Shown piece by piece: positions 22,494 to 33,647 of a stretch of 64,000 nt of DNA. The position numbers and the translations under genes were made by a program. Position 1 is the first letter of the stretch, and each line of letters opens with the position of its first letter. A model generated the notes under the pieces. That model saw only the letters and a program-made list of their open reading frames with translations. It searched no databases and had not been told where the DNA came from. Origin of the DNA: Phragmites australis (Eukaryota; Streptophyta; Magnoliopsida; Poales; Poaceae); assembly GCF_958298935.1 (NCBI RefSeq), contig NC_084934.1:188501-252500 (forward strand), given 5' to 3'.

Positions 22494-25400
22494 TCAGCAA
22501 CTCGTGGCCTGATCCGCCATTTGTAACTTTGCACGCCCAGTTAGTGCGATAATCTCCTTAACTTTCCTCATAAATTCATCTTCTCCTTGTTCCTTGTGTG
22601 GTATAATCTGCAAAGATGAAGACAGCACCCAAACCGTTGCATCCAATGCCCTAAGGGCCTCAGGATCACGGTCGTAATCCTGCGCAAACAAAGAAGATAA
22701 AAAGAAGTCAAGTTCAAGTACAAGAGAAGGCAGAAAAGATTAACAAGGCGTTACCTTCTCAGTAACCAAGACAATGGTATCTGTGTTATGCTGGTACACG
22801 AGATTCCTCACTGTTTATTGGATTATTTGTAGGTAAATAATAAAAGAAGATCGATCACCACATGATGAATGACAATTAGCCATCACTGATGAAATAAAAA
22901 ACTACAAATGCTCTATTGCTTTAGCTGAGAATAGAAGTAACTTGATGCATTATTGCAAGAAGCTAGTGGTTCATACATCTTGCAGTCCCATAAGCAAAAC
23001 AGGGCGCATATACATACTGGACTATACATCACTGTGCTTTTCGATTCAAGACTCATTTCTGGAAGTAGATATGTTGATTTTCTTGTGCAAAACGTTTCAA
23101 TTAACAGTGGTCAGAAAAGAAAAAGAGATGGTTGTACTTACATGAGCATTGAAGAAATGGTGATCACTGAAATCCAACCTATCAATTTTGAGTGGACCAA
23201 TCTGCAGCAGCAAGGATAGATATTTCAACTCAACATTGGATGGAATGGGCATGGATTTTATGCTTTTAATAAATTAGTACGTCTTTGTTGTTTGGATGAT
23301 CTTATTTGTGAACTAAATATAGCACGGTTCCAATAACCATCTTTGACACCTCCAGTAACCATATTTAGGATGCAGTGTAGTTAAAAGCCTACTTCAAAAG
23401 GCAGGCATCACAGATACGATAACTAGGAGAAAAGATTGACCATGAGTCATACATATGTGTTGTGATTTGAGTATTTGATGATCTATTATTTGTTATAACT
23501 GACATCTTTAGTTTTCTATTAGGCATATGTTCATCCATTTATGTGGAGTGTCCAGGAAAGGATCAAGCGCTTATAATTGATCAAGAAATATATAAGTGTG
23601 CCATAACTATTGCAGGTTATTACTAGTTTCTGATAAAGGTAGACATTGACACCTTCAATGGAAGATAAGTTTTGCATGTATACTAGGTTTAATAACTAAT
23701 AAACAAAAACCATTGCCAACAATAACATGTTGTTAAATGCGCATATTGTCTTCCCACAATACATAGGATTACCACAGCCAGCATAGGACAATATGTAAAG
23801 CAAAAATAAGAGGTTCTACACAATGGAACAAAAACAAAACTAAGCCAAAGAAATACAGTACCTCTCTGACTGTATGAATGAAAGCCTCTGGGCAGCCAAT
23901 TGCAGAAACACATAGCACTATCTTATCATTCAACACATTAAGAGGAAATCTCCGTAATGGTTGGTTAACTTCAGAAATATGTGATGGAGCCAATCTACTG
24001 TAGAACACTGAGCATGTTGCACCATTATCCTCAAGAGTGGACTTAATTGCTTTAAGTTGCACTTCAGAAACCTGTGTAATAGTAAATGGTAATTCAGGGG
24101 AACAAGCCAAGAAAATATTAAATTGCTTCAGGTAAACATCTTCTGATCTACATGACTACATATGGCATCTCTTATAGTGATATCATAGTACCCATTGGCG
24201 GAGGGTCTTCTAATCATTGGCACAGAAAAAAGAGGGAAAGAAAAAATTGAGTATAATGGTCAGTATTTGGTTAAGTTTCAATCTGTGACACTATCCGTTG
24301 GCAGAGAAGTAAAAAATAAAAAAAGTGATAGTTACTGTGTAAAAAGAAAACTAGATCACCTTAGGAGAAAGTAGGTGACTTTTCATTAAGAAAAAGTAGG
24401 CATCTAAATTCATGTCAAAGAGGGCTCAAACTTGGGTGATCTAGGCATACATCCACGCGCTCAACCAATTGAGCTAGCCTCAATTCCTTAGTAGTTACGG
24501 TGTATATTGGTTCGAATTCAAATGCATACGCCCATCCCTTAATTGAAGTATAAACGAAGACGGAAATTGGCCTTCTCGTTTCCTTAGGTTCGCTTATCTT
24601 TCAAACTATTTCAACTTCACTCATCAATTGGAAGTTCCCCCTTTGACTTCGCTTAATCGTTATTTATGCACTTTGGAATTTTCGAACTCTATATTCTTCC
24701 ATACCACTTAAAAGCAAAGGAGCACCCTAAACAATCATACATGTCCCTCAAATTTATGGTCAACTATAGTTCAACAGCATAGTTTTATGCATGCACCACC
24801 GGTGTCTAAAATCATGAGCGTTCTGGTAACGCTGTAAAACAGAGTAAGGTAATACAATCTAGAGAGTCTCGGCAATTCGAGATGACAATTTTTCCCTGTT
24901 ACTACTAACCTGCAGGTCAGCATATGATGAATGACCCACAATATTAGCTCGACCAAGTGCGCTCAAAGGTTCTCTCATGGGTCCTCGTGGAATGAAATGA
25001 GTGTTCTCCCATGATGTCAACCCATTAACCATCACAATCTCGACATCTCGAAGCAAGCTCCAATGCTGCCTAGAAGGAAGAGAAGTATAAATGGTGTTAT
25101 CAAAATATATGTTCGCTGTGGAAGGAAGATGTGTGATCAATCGGTATGAAACTGAAATTGTTATTATTTATCATACAAAATGAATAAGCAATACTAGTGG
25201 AAAGCCGTAAACCACTTGTTGATAGCTTGATTCACATATTATGATGGCAAACAATTTCATCAGAAAATAAAAAGATCAAATGCATCATACCTGCATACCG
25301 TCATCTAGTATGGCTACTCCAATTTTGCCGGATTCGAGGTTGCAAGCTGACGACGAAAGCTTCTTGTCAGTACAGAAGGTATCCGAATGATGGGTGTAGC

Positions 25401-25895
25401 CGTATTTTTGCAGCATGGAAGAAGCTACGGCTGCTCTATTTGCACCGACCCCAATGTTGGCTGAAGTATCGGAAAGGTGCCTCCGGAGCATCTTTGACTC
25501 ATCGCCGCCCGCGTATCCCTGCAACACCAAAGGAAAGGTAGGGTCCCAAGAACGGACGATAAACAAGAATTACTGGTTGCAAAGAATGAGTTTTTACTGA
25601 TGGAACAAACATGAATGGAATAAGCGAAGGCAGCATTAATTTCCGGAGTACTCTAATAAAGAAGAGAGCAGGAGCCGAGGGAGGGAGGGAGGAGATGGCG
25701 AGGCGGTGGAAGGTGCGTCGGGCCAAGAAGTCGACCATGGGGGTCTTGCCATTGCCGCCCCAGGTGAGGTTGCCAACGCTGACGACGGGCACGGGGAGGC
25801 GAGAGCAGGAGGGAGAGGCGGCGAGGCGAGCGATGAATTGCGTCGTCCCTGTTCGTGGAGCGTGGGCCCTTTTTCTCTTCCTGGGCTGGGCTCAT
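22494..25895 (-). pseudogene. LPXK: Plant LpxK (tetraacyldisaccharide 4'-kinase) copy, apparently pseudogenised
   Basis: Plant LpxK phosphorylates the lipid A disaccharide precursor. Exon-like blocks read from right to left: 25652 to about 25895 (VPVVSVGNLTWGGNGKTPMV, P-loop), 25291-25518 ([20 protein letters not shown] ... VAILDDGMQ), 24910-25065 (HWSLLRDVEIVMVNGL ... FIPRGPMREPLSALGRA), 23862-24071, 23142-23201 (IGPLKIDRLDFSDHHFFNAH), 22755 to about 22832 and 22494-22679 (DYDRDPEALRALDATVWVL, ending ATSC). Most splice sites are intact. Defects are no in-frame ATG before the P-loop exon (TGA in frame near 25900); a TAA at 22815-22817 where the family has Glu before TVRNLV, with the acceptor in front missing; and a diverged end of the first exon. 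A translated variant using other splice sites cannot be excluded. Confidence 0.8.
24185..24487 (-). mobile_element. SINE-like insertion with tRNA-derived head, in an LpxK intron
   Basis: On the minus strand a tRNA-like head reads TAGCTCAATTGGTTGAGCGC (A-box pattern, 24453-24472) and, about 30 bases on, AAGTTTGAGCCC (weak B-box, near 24425). These are the internal pol III promoter elements of plant SINEs. The anticodon arm does not fold properly, so it is not a functional tRNA. A T-rich tail region follows to about 24185. It lies in the intron between the 24910-25065 and 23862-24071 exons. The 3' boundary is a guess. Confidence 0.45.
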
Positions 25896-26862
25896 ATCTT
25901 TTTAGCTTGCTATCAACAACACATGTGGAGGGACTTGTGGCTTGAGATATGATATGATTTTTTATCTCTACTTAGTATAATATCAGTGCTAACGCTACGG
26001 TGATATTTAGTAATATAAATAAAATAACTAAAAGGCAATAATATGTTTGGAACGATACAGAGAGTTATTAACTTATTATATTGTTAAATACATAGCCACA
26101 TGTGTAAAATAACATCGCAACTTTTGTATCTTTCTAAACCATCTACATCCTGATAGGTTTAAGAATTTTTTTATAACTTTAGGGATATTGTCTTTAAATT
26201 CATTATCATTATACTTCAATATGTCTATCAAGAATTTAGTCCTCAGCATATTTCAATCATGTGCGTGCATTATTATGCATCACTGTTAGAAAATATTAAT
26301 TATACAATGGTATGGACCAAGTACTAAATAAATTAGAGTACTCACGGTGCAAATCGATGGTAATTTTGTTCTTGAGTTTCATCCTGGTGTTTGAAGTGGT
26401 GAGTTGATGTAATTAGTTTGGAAGATTTGGAGTGGTTAGCAGATGTAATTAGTTTGGAAGATACATTTACGCACATGTTCGTCTTGTAGCCAGAATAACA
26501 TTCTACTGCTGAAATCAAATAAATTTCATTGTTGCATATGCATTGAGCAAGTACATTTACAGTTATATGGTTCCTAACAATATGTGTCTATCACTGATAT
26601 GAAAATAGTAGATGCACTTTAATCAAGCAATTGAATTTCAAAGCCCCCTCCACCTCCACTCTTCTTCTGAAGCCATGTGACAAGCAACTTTCTTTGATCC
26701 TACTTTATTTTGGCAATCCGAGTATGTGCCTGCTAACTGGAATTGCGAAAATGCTAACAGAACGGCAGACTTATTAGACATATAACTGATTATGCTGTGA
26801 CAAATAAATAAGAAGCACTTATTAAGATACTGCTATTTTTTAGAATTGTTACTTACCATTTT

Positions 26863-27003
26863 TCACCAGTACAGGACGTCTTTATACACAATATTCCCGG
26901 TTCTCTTCCCTGTGGGATCTAATTTATTTTTTGGTTTGACCAAAATTCTTGTTGTTTGCCTTGACACACCCCTTGACAATGCAACATAAAGCTGTCCATG
27001 TGA
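26863..27003 (-). pseudogene. Helitron RepHel (PIF1-type helicase) C-terminal fragment
   Basis: The minus-strand frame reads SHGQLYVALSRGVSRQTTRI, then LVKPKN and GNIVYKDVLYW before a TGA at 26863-26865. SHGQLYVALSR is the last conserved helicase motif of PIF1-like Helitron helicases, and NIVYK.VL is a common ending of plant RepHel proteins. The frame is cut at 27004, exactly where the copia-type LTR begins, within the Phe codon expected before SHGQ. The upstream helicase and Rep domains were not found in the window. Confidence 0.8.
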
Positions 27004-27004
27004 G

Positions 27005-27960
27005 TGTTAGAGTATATAAAATAGGATACACAAGGATCTGGTTGTTATAGTAGGATAGCATTAGTCGCTATCCTTATCTCTAGGGTTACTTGATATCTAA
27101 GTATGTATACTATATATATTCCACCCTTGAGGCTCAATGCAACATACAACAATTCCACCAATCCTCATTCTCTCACATGGTATCACGAGTTAAGGTTCTA
27201 GTCCTAGACCATAAACCTTAGCCACCACCAGCTTCCGCACCACATGCCCCTAGAGAGATCGATCTCCATGATCTCCGTTGGGGGCAGTGCCACCTGTACC
27301 TAAGGTTTGCATTGCCGATCCTGTTGATCGGCCGCCCTAGAGTCTTTTTCCGATCTTTTGATCGGATTTTTCTCTCTCGCTGGTCATTGATCGATATTTC
27401 TTTTTGGGCTTTTTCGATCAAAGATCATTTTGCGTCGCCCACCGCCATTCGTCATCTTCACGCACGTCTCCTCTAACCTCGACTCCGACACTAGCAACGA
27501 TAACTCCATCGACTGGTCTCCATCACCATCCATTGCGCCAGTCACCGTGCGACTCTGTCCACAACGCACATCATCGACCTCCAGTTGTCTCCACGCGTCC
27601 TAGTTTAGCCAGCTGCTCAACCAATCGCCACATCTCCACGCATTGGCCAAACACGCTGCAGCAACACGCTCGTCCTCCATCCGTCTCGACCATGTGCTAG
27701 ACATCGCTGACCCCAACCACGTGGTCCGATCATGTCTGACCTCGTCTGGCCCATCACGACCATGACCCCAGGATCGGCCATGTCTCCGCATGATGGTCCC
27801 CACTCCATGCGTCAACCTATCTAGATCTAGCCCTAGCAGACCATGTCAACATGTCTCCGTCTGGATCTCGCACCGCCCAACCACATCGACACAACTAGAT
27901 CCAACACCGCCCGACCACGTCAACCCAAAAGAAATAGCAAACCTGAGATTCAGTAGATCA
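27005..27960 (+). mobile_element. 5' LTR, primer-binding site and leader of a small LTR retrotransposon (truncated)
   Basis: A short LTR of 173 bp (27005-27177) starts TGTTAGAGTATATAAAATAG and ends TCTCTCACA. It is followed immediately by TGGTATCACGAG (27178-27189), close to the TGGTATCAGAGC primer site complementary to initiator tRNA-Met used by Ty1/copia elements. A CT-rich leader follows to about 27960 with no gag or pol recognised and no second LTR seen. The insertion point is inside the Helitron helicase gene. The right boundary is approximate. Confidence 0.7.
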
Positions 27961-28703
27961 AAATGATGCATGGATGCAATAATGCAGTCATTTAAGCAAT
28001 TTTTCATGGGCTTGAACTTCATCTAAGTAGCCTATATTAGTTCCTAGTTCTCTCTAATGATCATAGATGCAAAAAGATAACATAATACAAACACATGATT
28101 TGACTGTTCAAGTTACCGTATTTGTGTTATTTGCAAAACAGCTTTAAGAATGTTCAACTCATGTCTACCATCGATTGATTAAGATATACAACAGAATAAT
28201 GTTACCTCTAGTTTTCTTATTCAAAAAAGGATGAGACATGTATGAACAAGCTACAACTATTGCAAGCTATTGGCAACACGTGAGTTGGGAGACCTAGGTA
28301 ATTGGGTTAAAAAATACAAGCTCCACTAAAGTTCCATAACACAGGAAAGGCTTTTTTTCAAATGGATTGAATACGGATCTCGATTTCAAAAGAACATCTC
28401 ATTGTAATACTATTTACCCTTCCATCCAAAATGACCACAAAAAGAGCAAAGCGGAGCAGATCAATCTATTCGCTTCCTCAGTGATAAGTTCTCAACCTGA
28501 AACCAGCACAAGAGTGAACAATTTTGCATCAGATCCACCACAAGTCAATCCAATCAAGTGAACCATACATCAAATTAACCATATATTCCACCTCAGACTC
28601 AAGCACTAACCCCAGATCTAACCATACATGAAAACGATAGCTATTGTGACTACTGAGTGAATCAGACACTCCCAAATTGTTCTTTACTGCCAATTACTCT
28701 TTA

Positions 28704-29250
28704 CTACCAATTACTCATTTTCACCTCAACAAGGAAGTACTGGGCTTTCTCAGCGTGCTTATGAGAAGGAATAGTAGGTGGTCCAGATTATTTCTTTTGC
28801 TTCTCAAAGTACATCTACAAAGAAGAAGACACAAAAAAAATAGAAATGTAAGAAAATTTTGACAACTAATTATAACAATCAGAGTGAAAAGTTTAAACTC
28901 CACCTTAGCTTCAACGTCATCAAGTATAGCAATTAACCTCAAATGGAATAACTTGTCTGCTTCTACCTTCAACAGGACGAATGATCAAAGATAATAAATA
29001 GTTGAAAGTGAATGCAACAAATCGATGCAAATAGATGATCATATATTATAGGCATGCAATCTCACTGTGACAACCAGTCGTTGAAGGGTTACCCATTGCT
29101 GCTGAGATTCAACAGCAACAAGTGTAGTAGCTACTTCTTTTCCTAACACAGCCATGCTTGCTTTGTGCTCTATCATTTTAGATTCAGACTGTTGAAGTTT
29201 TGTAGGGTGCTCAGCAATTGGAGCTTCTCTTACCCATGCCTTTTTCTAGC
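28704..29250 (-). pseudogene. Captured exons of a plant SH3-domain protein (SH3P-like)
   Basis: Three minus-strand exons with plausible splice sites are seen. They are about 29250-29066 (KAWVREAPIAEHPTKLQQSE ... ASMAVLGKEVATTLVAVESQ ... VTLQRLVV), 28966-28904 (VEADKLFHLRLIAILDDVEA) and 28814 to about 28704 (FEKQKK, TAA stop, then SGPPTIPSHKHAEKAQYFLV). The order and wording match the coiled-coil/BAR-like to SH3 linker region of plant SH3P proteins, which act in clathrin-mediated trafficking and autophagy. The SH3 domain itself is missing and the TAA in the last exon is disabling. The family assignment is from memory of conserved wording. Confidence 0.6.
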
Positions 29251-30930
29251 AATTTCATCAGACTGTTTAAGAAACAAGATGGATCAAGACACATGGAAGT
29301 AGAAATAATTCATTGCAACAAGGATCAAGCCTCCAGGAACTGGACCTCACCGATCTCATCGCGAGATAGTGTGGACCCGTTGATGCGGTGGTGACGACAG
29401 ACTGGGGTGACATGGCACAGTGGGTTCCTCCACGGCCTGGGGAGGTTGATGCCATCGGTGGCCTGAGGGAGATCGGGAGCGGAGTGGTACTCAGTGGTCG
29501 ACTAGAGGTCAGGGTCATCGGTGGCAGAGAGGAGCTCAGGGCCGATGGGTTCCTTGGTGACTTGGTGATTCTCCTCCCCTCATCGTGGCTAGAGGGATGG
29601 GAGAGAGAAAAGTCTGACAAAGGAAAACACCTCCATGGCTCCCACCTCGGCCTCGTCGCACAACAAAGTGGCGGCCAACAAGGGATCCTCCAAGCCCTTT
29701 CTCCTACGTGTGCAGCGACAGGAGGGGCTCGGCCGCCAGATGACAGATGCGCCAATAGGACAGTGCAGCCAGCTCAGTGCAGCAGCAAGGGGTTCTGGCT
29801 AGCCGGCACAAGGTGGTGGCCATCATGGCCTTCGGCCAGTCTTCACGGCAGCAGGGCCAATGGCGTGGCGAAGATGACAACTTTGTGGCGAAGATGACAG
29901 CGGCGCATAGCAGTAGGGGCACAACAACAGGCTCAACGGAGTAGCAACGGCCACCAGGTTACAGGCCATTTTGGCTATCAACGGCGGTAACAGTAGCCGG
30001 ACTCTATAGATGGTGACAACGGTTCTCAACGGAGGTGGCGAGTCTTCCACGTAGTAGGGCTTCAACACGGTGGAGCCACCGACCAATGTTCTCTCTTCCG
30101 TAGAGGCGACGACCAAACTAGGCGTGGCAATCCTCAACACGGGGAGTCAGTGCACCTACAAAATTGATCTCCACCGTGGATAGTGGCAGGTCTTTATCCA
30201 GGGTGTAGGCCTGAGCGGCAGTGCTCCACCTGGCTTCTCCTCATCTGTGCGTTGACATTGGGCGGCTAGGGTGCAAGCCCGAGCCGTAGGGCTCCGCCCG
30301 GCTTCTCCTTCATTGCTGTTGTTCTCCACTCATCGTGCGGCTAAAGGCAGCCTACCGTGGAGGGTATATCGTTTCACACCCCACTTGCGCAGGTCGCTTG
30401 TCACTTGCAAGGAAAGTCATCCTCCTCTTCAATGCCAACTAGGCAGTGATAGCAGCAGATTAGCATGGGCGGAGTTGGAGCATCCGGGGCGGATCCGGCT
30501 AGAGCGAGGCGAAATCGGTTGGGGCAAAGGCGGATCATACCAACGAGTGGTGGGCGGGCGGCGGAGCCGACCGAGGGCGAGTAGGAGAGCTCCATCGGTG
30601 GACAATCCAACCATGGGCGGCTGGGAGGGCTTTGACTAGCGGTGGTGACGATGTATCCGTCCTCAAGGACAAGGTTGGCGGCAGTGAGAGGGGGAGGAGC
30701 GCCAGGTGCAGGCGGCAGGAGGATGTAGAGCGACAGGAGCAGGTGGCTACAATCAAATCAGGAGAGGAGTGGCGCGTTTAGGACTCAAAGAGGAGACGAA
30801 ACGATCGTGGGGCTATGAGTGTTGGATGAACCGGGCGTTTTGGGCCATCCGATTTGATGAAGTCATGCCAGAAGAAGGTCTGAGCGGTTTATTTTGAGGA
30901 AGTAGGATTCCTGTGTGTATATATTAGGGT
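29251..30930. other. GC-rich captured or leader-like sequence without an assignable gene
   Basis: Composition changes sharply to GC-rich with many short frames on both strands (up to about 169 codons at 29388-29897) and none matches a family I know. Two copies of a motif around GTAGGCCTGAGCGGCAGTGCTCCACC / GTGCAAGCCCGAGCCGTAGGGCTCCGCC occur 70-80 bp apart near 30205 and 30280. It lies inside the second Helitron candidate. Confidence 0.45.
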
Positions 30931-31017
30931 GGATGAAGGAAAGATCATCTATGTGAGAGTATAAGGTTGTGTGGACATAGGAAAAAGTTGAACTGTTGTA
31001 TAATATAGGGGTATAGA

Positions 31018-32056
31018 TATAGAAACACACTTTTTTTCTCAAACCGTTAGGCCACCTCCAGCCGAGTCACTTTCTGGTGCTATGATGTTGCCGATAGATC
31101 TCGCTCTGTATCCGACCTCCAACGAATGCCATTTCCGATGCTACAGTGATACGAGATCAAATCGGCAGGGACAGAGGAACAGCGTATTTGTCGACCGGAT
31201 GGAGATATGATATGATTTTTTAATCTCTAAACATTTTTTTCTCAAACCGTAAAGCCACCTCCAGCGGAGTCGCTTTCCAGGCCTGATGGGCTAACCGATC
31301 TCCTGCTTGGAGTCGGTCAGCCGGCCTATAGGATCTCTCATGTTAGTGTGTAGGAGGTCCTAGTTCATCAAAGATATATCAATTGAAAGACTCTGTCCTC
31401 TCAATAACACACAAAAAAAGAAAAAGACACCAAAAGACTACTATGCCCGTCATGGATTTTGAACAGTTGAAAATATGTATCAAGGACTTTGATCAATGGA
31501 GTGGCCATTTCTCCATATATTTTGCGTTAGGGTTTAGGTGAAACTAGAACATAGCGCGCCGTTGGCACGCCAAATAGCCCGTCGCTGAGGTAGTAGCGTG
31601 CAATAAGTGTATAATATTTTGAATAAAAATATATTATGTTGGATTATGTTTATTGTTTGATAAAGGTTAGTAAAAAATTAGTCACATTCTAAAACAATCA
31701 ATGTAGTTGCAGATGGTCCATGAAGCATGTAAGTATGATTAGAAAACAGTTTTATTTCATAGTGTTTGGTATCACGTTGCTAGTTCCAACGTTCAATCTG
31801 CATAAATCGCAGCCATATCATCAAGTTGAGCATGGGAGAGTTTTAAGAGTGGGTATAACACTATAATAGGGGCCATATATGCTATACTAACAAACGAAAT
31901 AGCAGGCGCTCAACAGCAAGAAACAAATCGAGTTCAACGTAGATCACTTATCCTCAACAGTTAATAATTTAAGCAGGCATTGTAGAAAACATTGCACATA
32001 ATATATCATCTTAAGATCGTACCCACACAGATCATTTACTATGGTAGCAATATGAG
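31018..32056. other. Intergenic with a roughly 200-bp tandem duplication
   Basis: CTTTTTTTCTCAAACCGT followed by GCCACCTCCAGC occurs at about 31030 and again at about 31230, defining two tandem units of about 200 bp. The remainder to 32056 is AT-rich without a gene. Confidence 0.6.
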
Positions 32057-33390
32057 TGAGAAACAAGTTGAAATGTGTCTTGGTTTTCTTGTGATGAGTG
32101 ATTGACGTTGTCATTTATTTGGTTTGATGATCTTTCGGTTTTGCATGAGCTTTGATGTGATTTGAATTGATTTGAGATTTCATTTGAGCATATTGATTAT
32201 GGACTAATTGGAATTGGAGTTGGAGATATGTGTTTGCTTGTCTCATGGTGTGCAGGTGATGGATGTAACTTGGCGGTCGATGGTGGGATGATCGGGGCCA
32301 AGCAGAGTGCTTGGTGCCAGATGATCAAGGAGGTCGTGCGGAGTTAAGGGTGATCCTAGCTGAACACGTGGTGGTCAAGCAAAGCATTGAAGGCTGATGG
32401 AGACGGCGTGTTGACAAAGTCAAGCGAAGGGAATGCCAGTGCAAGTAATAAGGCGGTCCGAAGGATCGGGAGCGGGAGAGACTTGCCGGCGGTCAGGATT
32501 GCATGACAGAGTACACGCGTCGACATTGAAGCGCTTGCTTAAGGTGTAAGCAAGGCGGTGAGTCACTCTTTGAGAAGCGTGCAGACGGTTTCGCGGTTTG
32601 GCCTCAAAACCGTGATAGGACTGGAGGAGTATGTGGCACCATCGCGAAACTTGTGTCGAGACGAAGCTAAGTTGTGAAGGCGCCGTGACTGTCCGATGAA
32701 TGGAGAAGAAAATATACCAAAATACCCTCGGTGGTATGTAGGAGTGCACTATAAGAAAGAGGTATTTTGAGGAAAAATAGAAAACTTAAGGGCCAAGTTT
32801 TCTAATCTATAAATAGAGGGGTAGGGCTAAAGAGAGCTTTGAACCAGCCACTTGAGCCCCCTTATGCTACCCATTTGAGAGCCTTAGAACTAGAGTTTTA
32901 GAGGAAAGAAGGATAAGTGTTCAGCCTATGTAATATGCGAGAGTTTTGAGAGATAAATCTTTGTAATCTGCCTAAAATAGGGCTGATCTCCTTGAGTAAT
33001 AAAGTTTATATTTTTTGCATATGCTTGAATTCCGCTTCTTTTAGTTTTCCTCTATTGATTCCCTTGCAAGTTTGCAAGTTTTTCAGTTTTCGGTTTTGAT
33101 TTTCGTTTTGGTTTTTAGGCTGAAATTTCAGCACCTTGTGAGGTCATTCTTCTTGTTGCTAGAGGCATAAAAACTCACATACGAGTGTATGCTTATGGGT
33201 CTTAAGTACCCTTGCCTCTAGATCATCAACTTGGAGAGATTCTTTACTCGATAATCTTTACTTTAAGCTGCAGTTTTTCACCTTTGCAGAGTTATTTTTC
33301 TTAATGCTAATAGCTTAAACACTCACATACTCATGTATTTGAGTGGGTCTTGAGTCCCCTTGCCACTAGACTATCATCTTAGAGGATAAC
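32057..33390 (+). mobile_element. LTR-like dispersed repeat, copy 1 (direct orientation)
   Basis: This stretch is related over its length to the reverse complement of 49967-51113. Shared blocks include CAAGTTGAAATGTG, CTTGTCTCATGGTGTGCAGGTGA, GTGTTGACAAAGTCAAG, GATCGGGAGCGGGAGAGACTT, CAAAATACCCTCGGT and TATAAATAGAGGG. A TATA box (about 32806), a polyadenylation-like AATAAA (about 33000) and no coding make it LTR-like. After 33157 an arm GCATAAAAACTCACATAC...CCTTGCCTCTAGATCATC is repeated in diverged form at 33305-33390. The shared homology stops near 33245. The family was not identified. Confidence 0.6.
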
Positions 33391-33647
33391 CGTGTCTGGT
33401 GTCCATCTTCTCTAGTTTCTTTGAAAGTTGCCTCGTTTGATTTGTTATTGGGAAACGAAAATCTGCTGGAGCTGTCTCGATCTGTTTATGACATATGTTC
33501 AATACTAATGGCTATCCCACAGGTCGAGATGCATAGAAACTGGAACTTTTGTTCACTTCTGTTGCTTGTTTGTAAAATTGCATGGGCAAGCTCAGATGTA
33601 GCGCACAGCTCAAGAGAGAAGCAGTTGATGGCTGTGCAGATGGTGGC

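Larger units (their letters stand above)
25972..31017 (-). mobile_element. Second Helitron candidate with helicase C-terminus and captured exons
   Basis: On the minus strand the putative 5' end is A|TCTATACCCCTATATTATAC (31017 downward), and the 3' end is a degenerate hairpin-type terminus (ACCGTAGCGTTAGCACTG, then ATTATACTAAGT near 25972). A helicase C-terminus lies about 0.9 kb inside the 3' end, where RepHel ends in autonomous Helitrons. Flanking sequence supports an insertion: the left flank GATTTTTTATCTCTA and right flank AAACACACTTTTTTTCTC join into a sequence closely matching an uninterrupted copy at 31213-31240. Contents are a copia-type LTR, SH3-protein exons and GC-rich sequence. 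Exact termini are uncertain by a few bases. Confidence 0.55.

Noticed and set aside
24425..24487. Possible tRNA gene on the minus strand
   Set aside because: A-box is good, but the anticodon and T arms do not pair and the B-box is degraded; treated as a SINE head.
29388..29897. 169-codon plus-strand frame in the second Helitron candidate
   Set aside because: No recognisable domain, overlapping frames of similar length on the other strand, and no splice structure.
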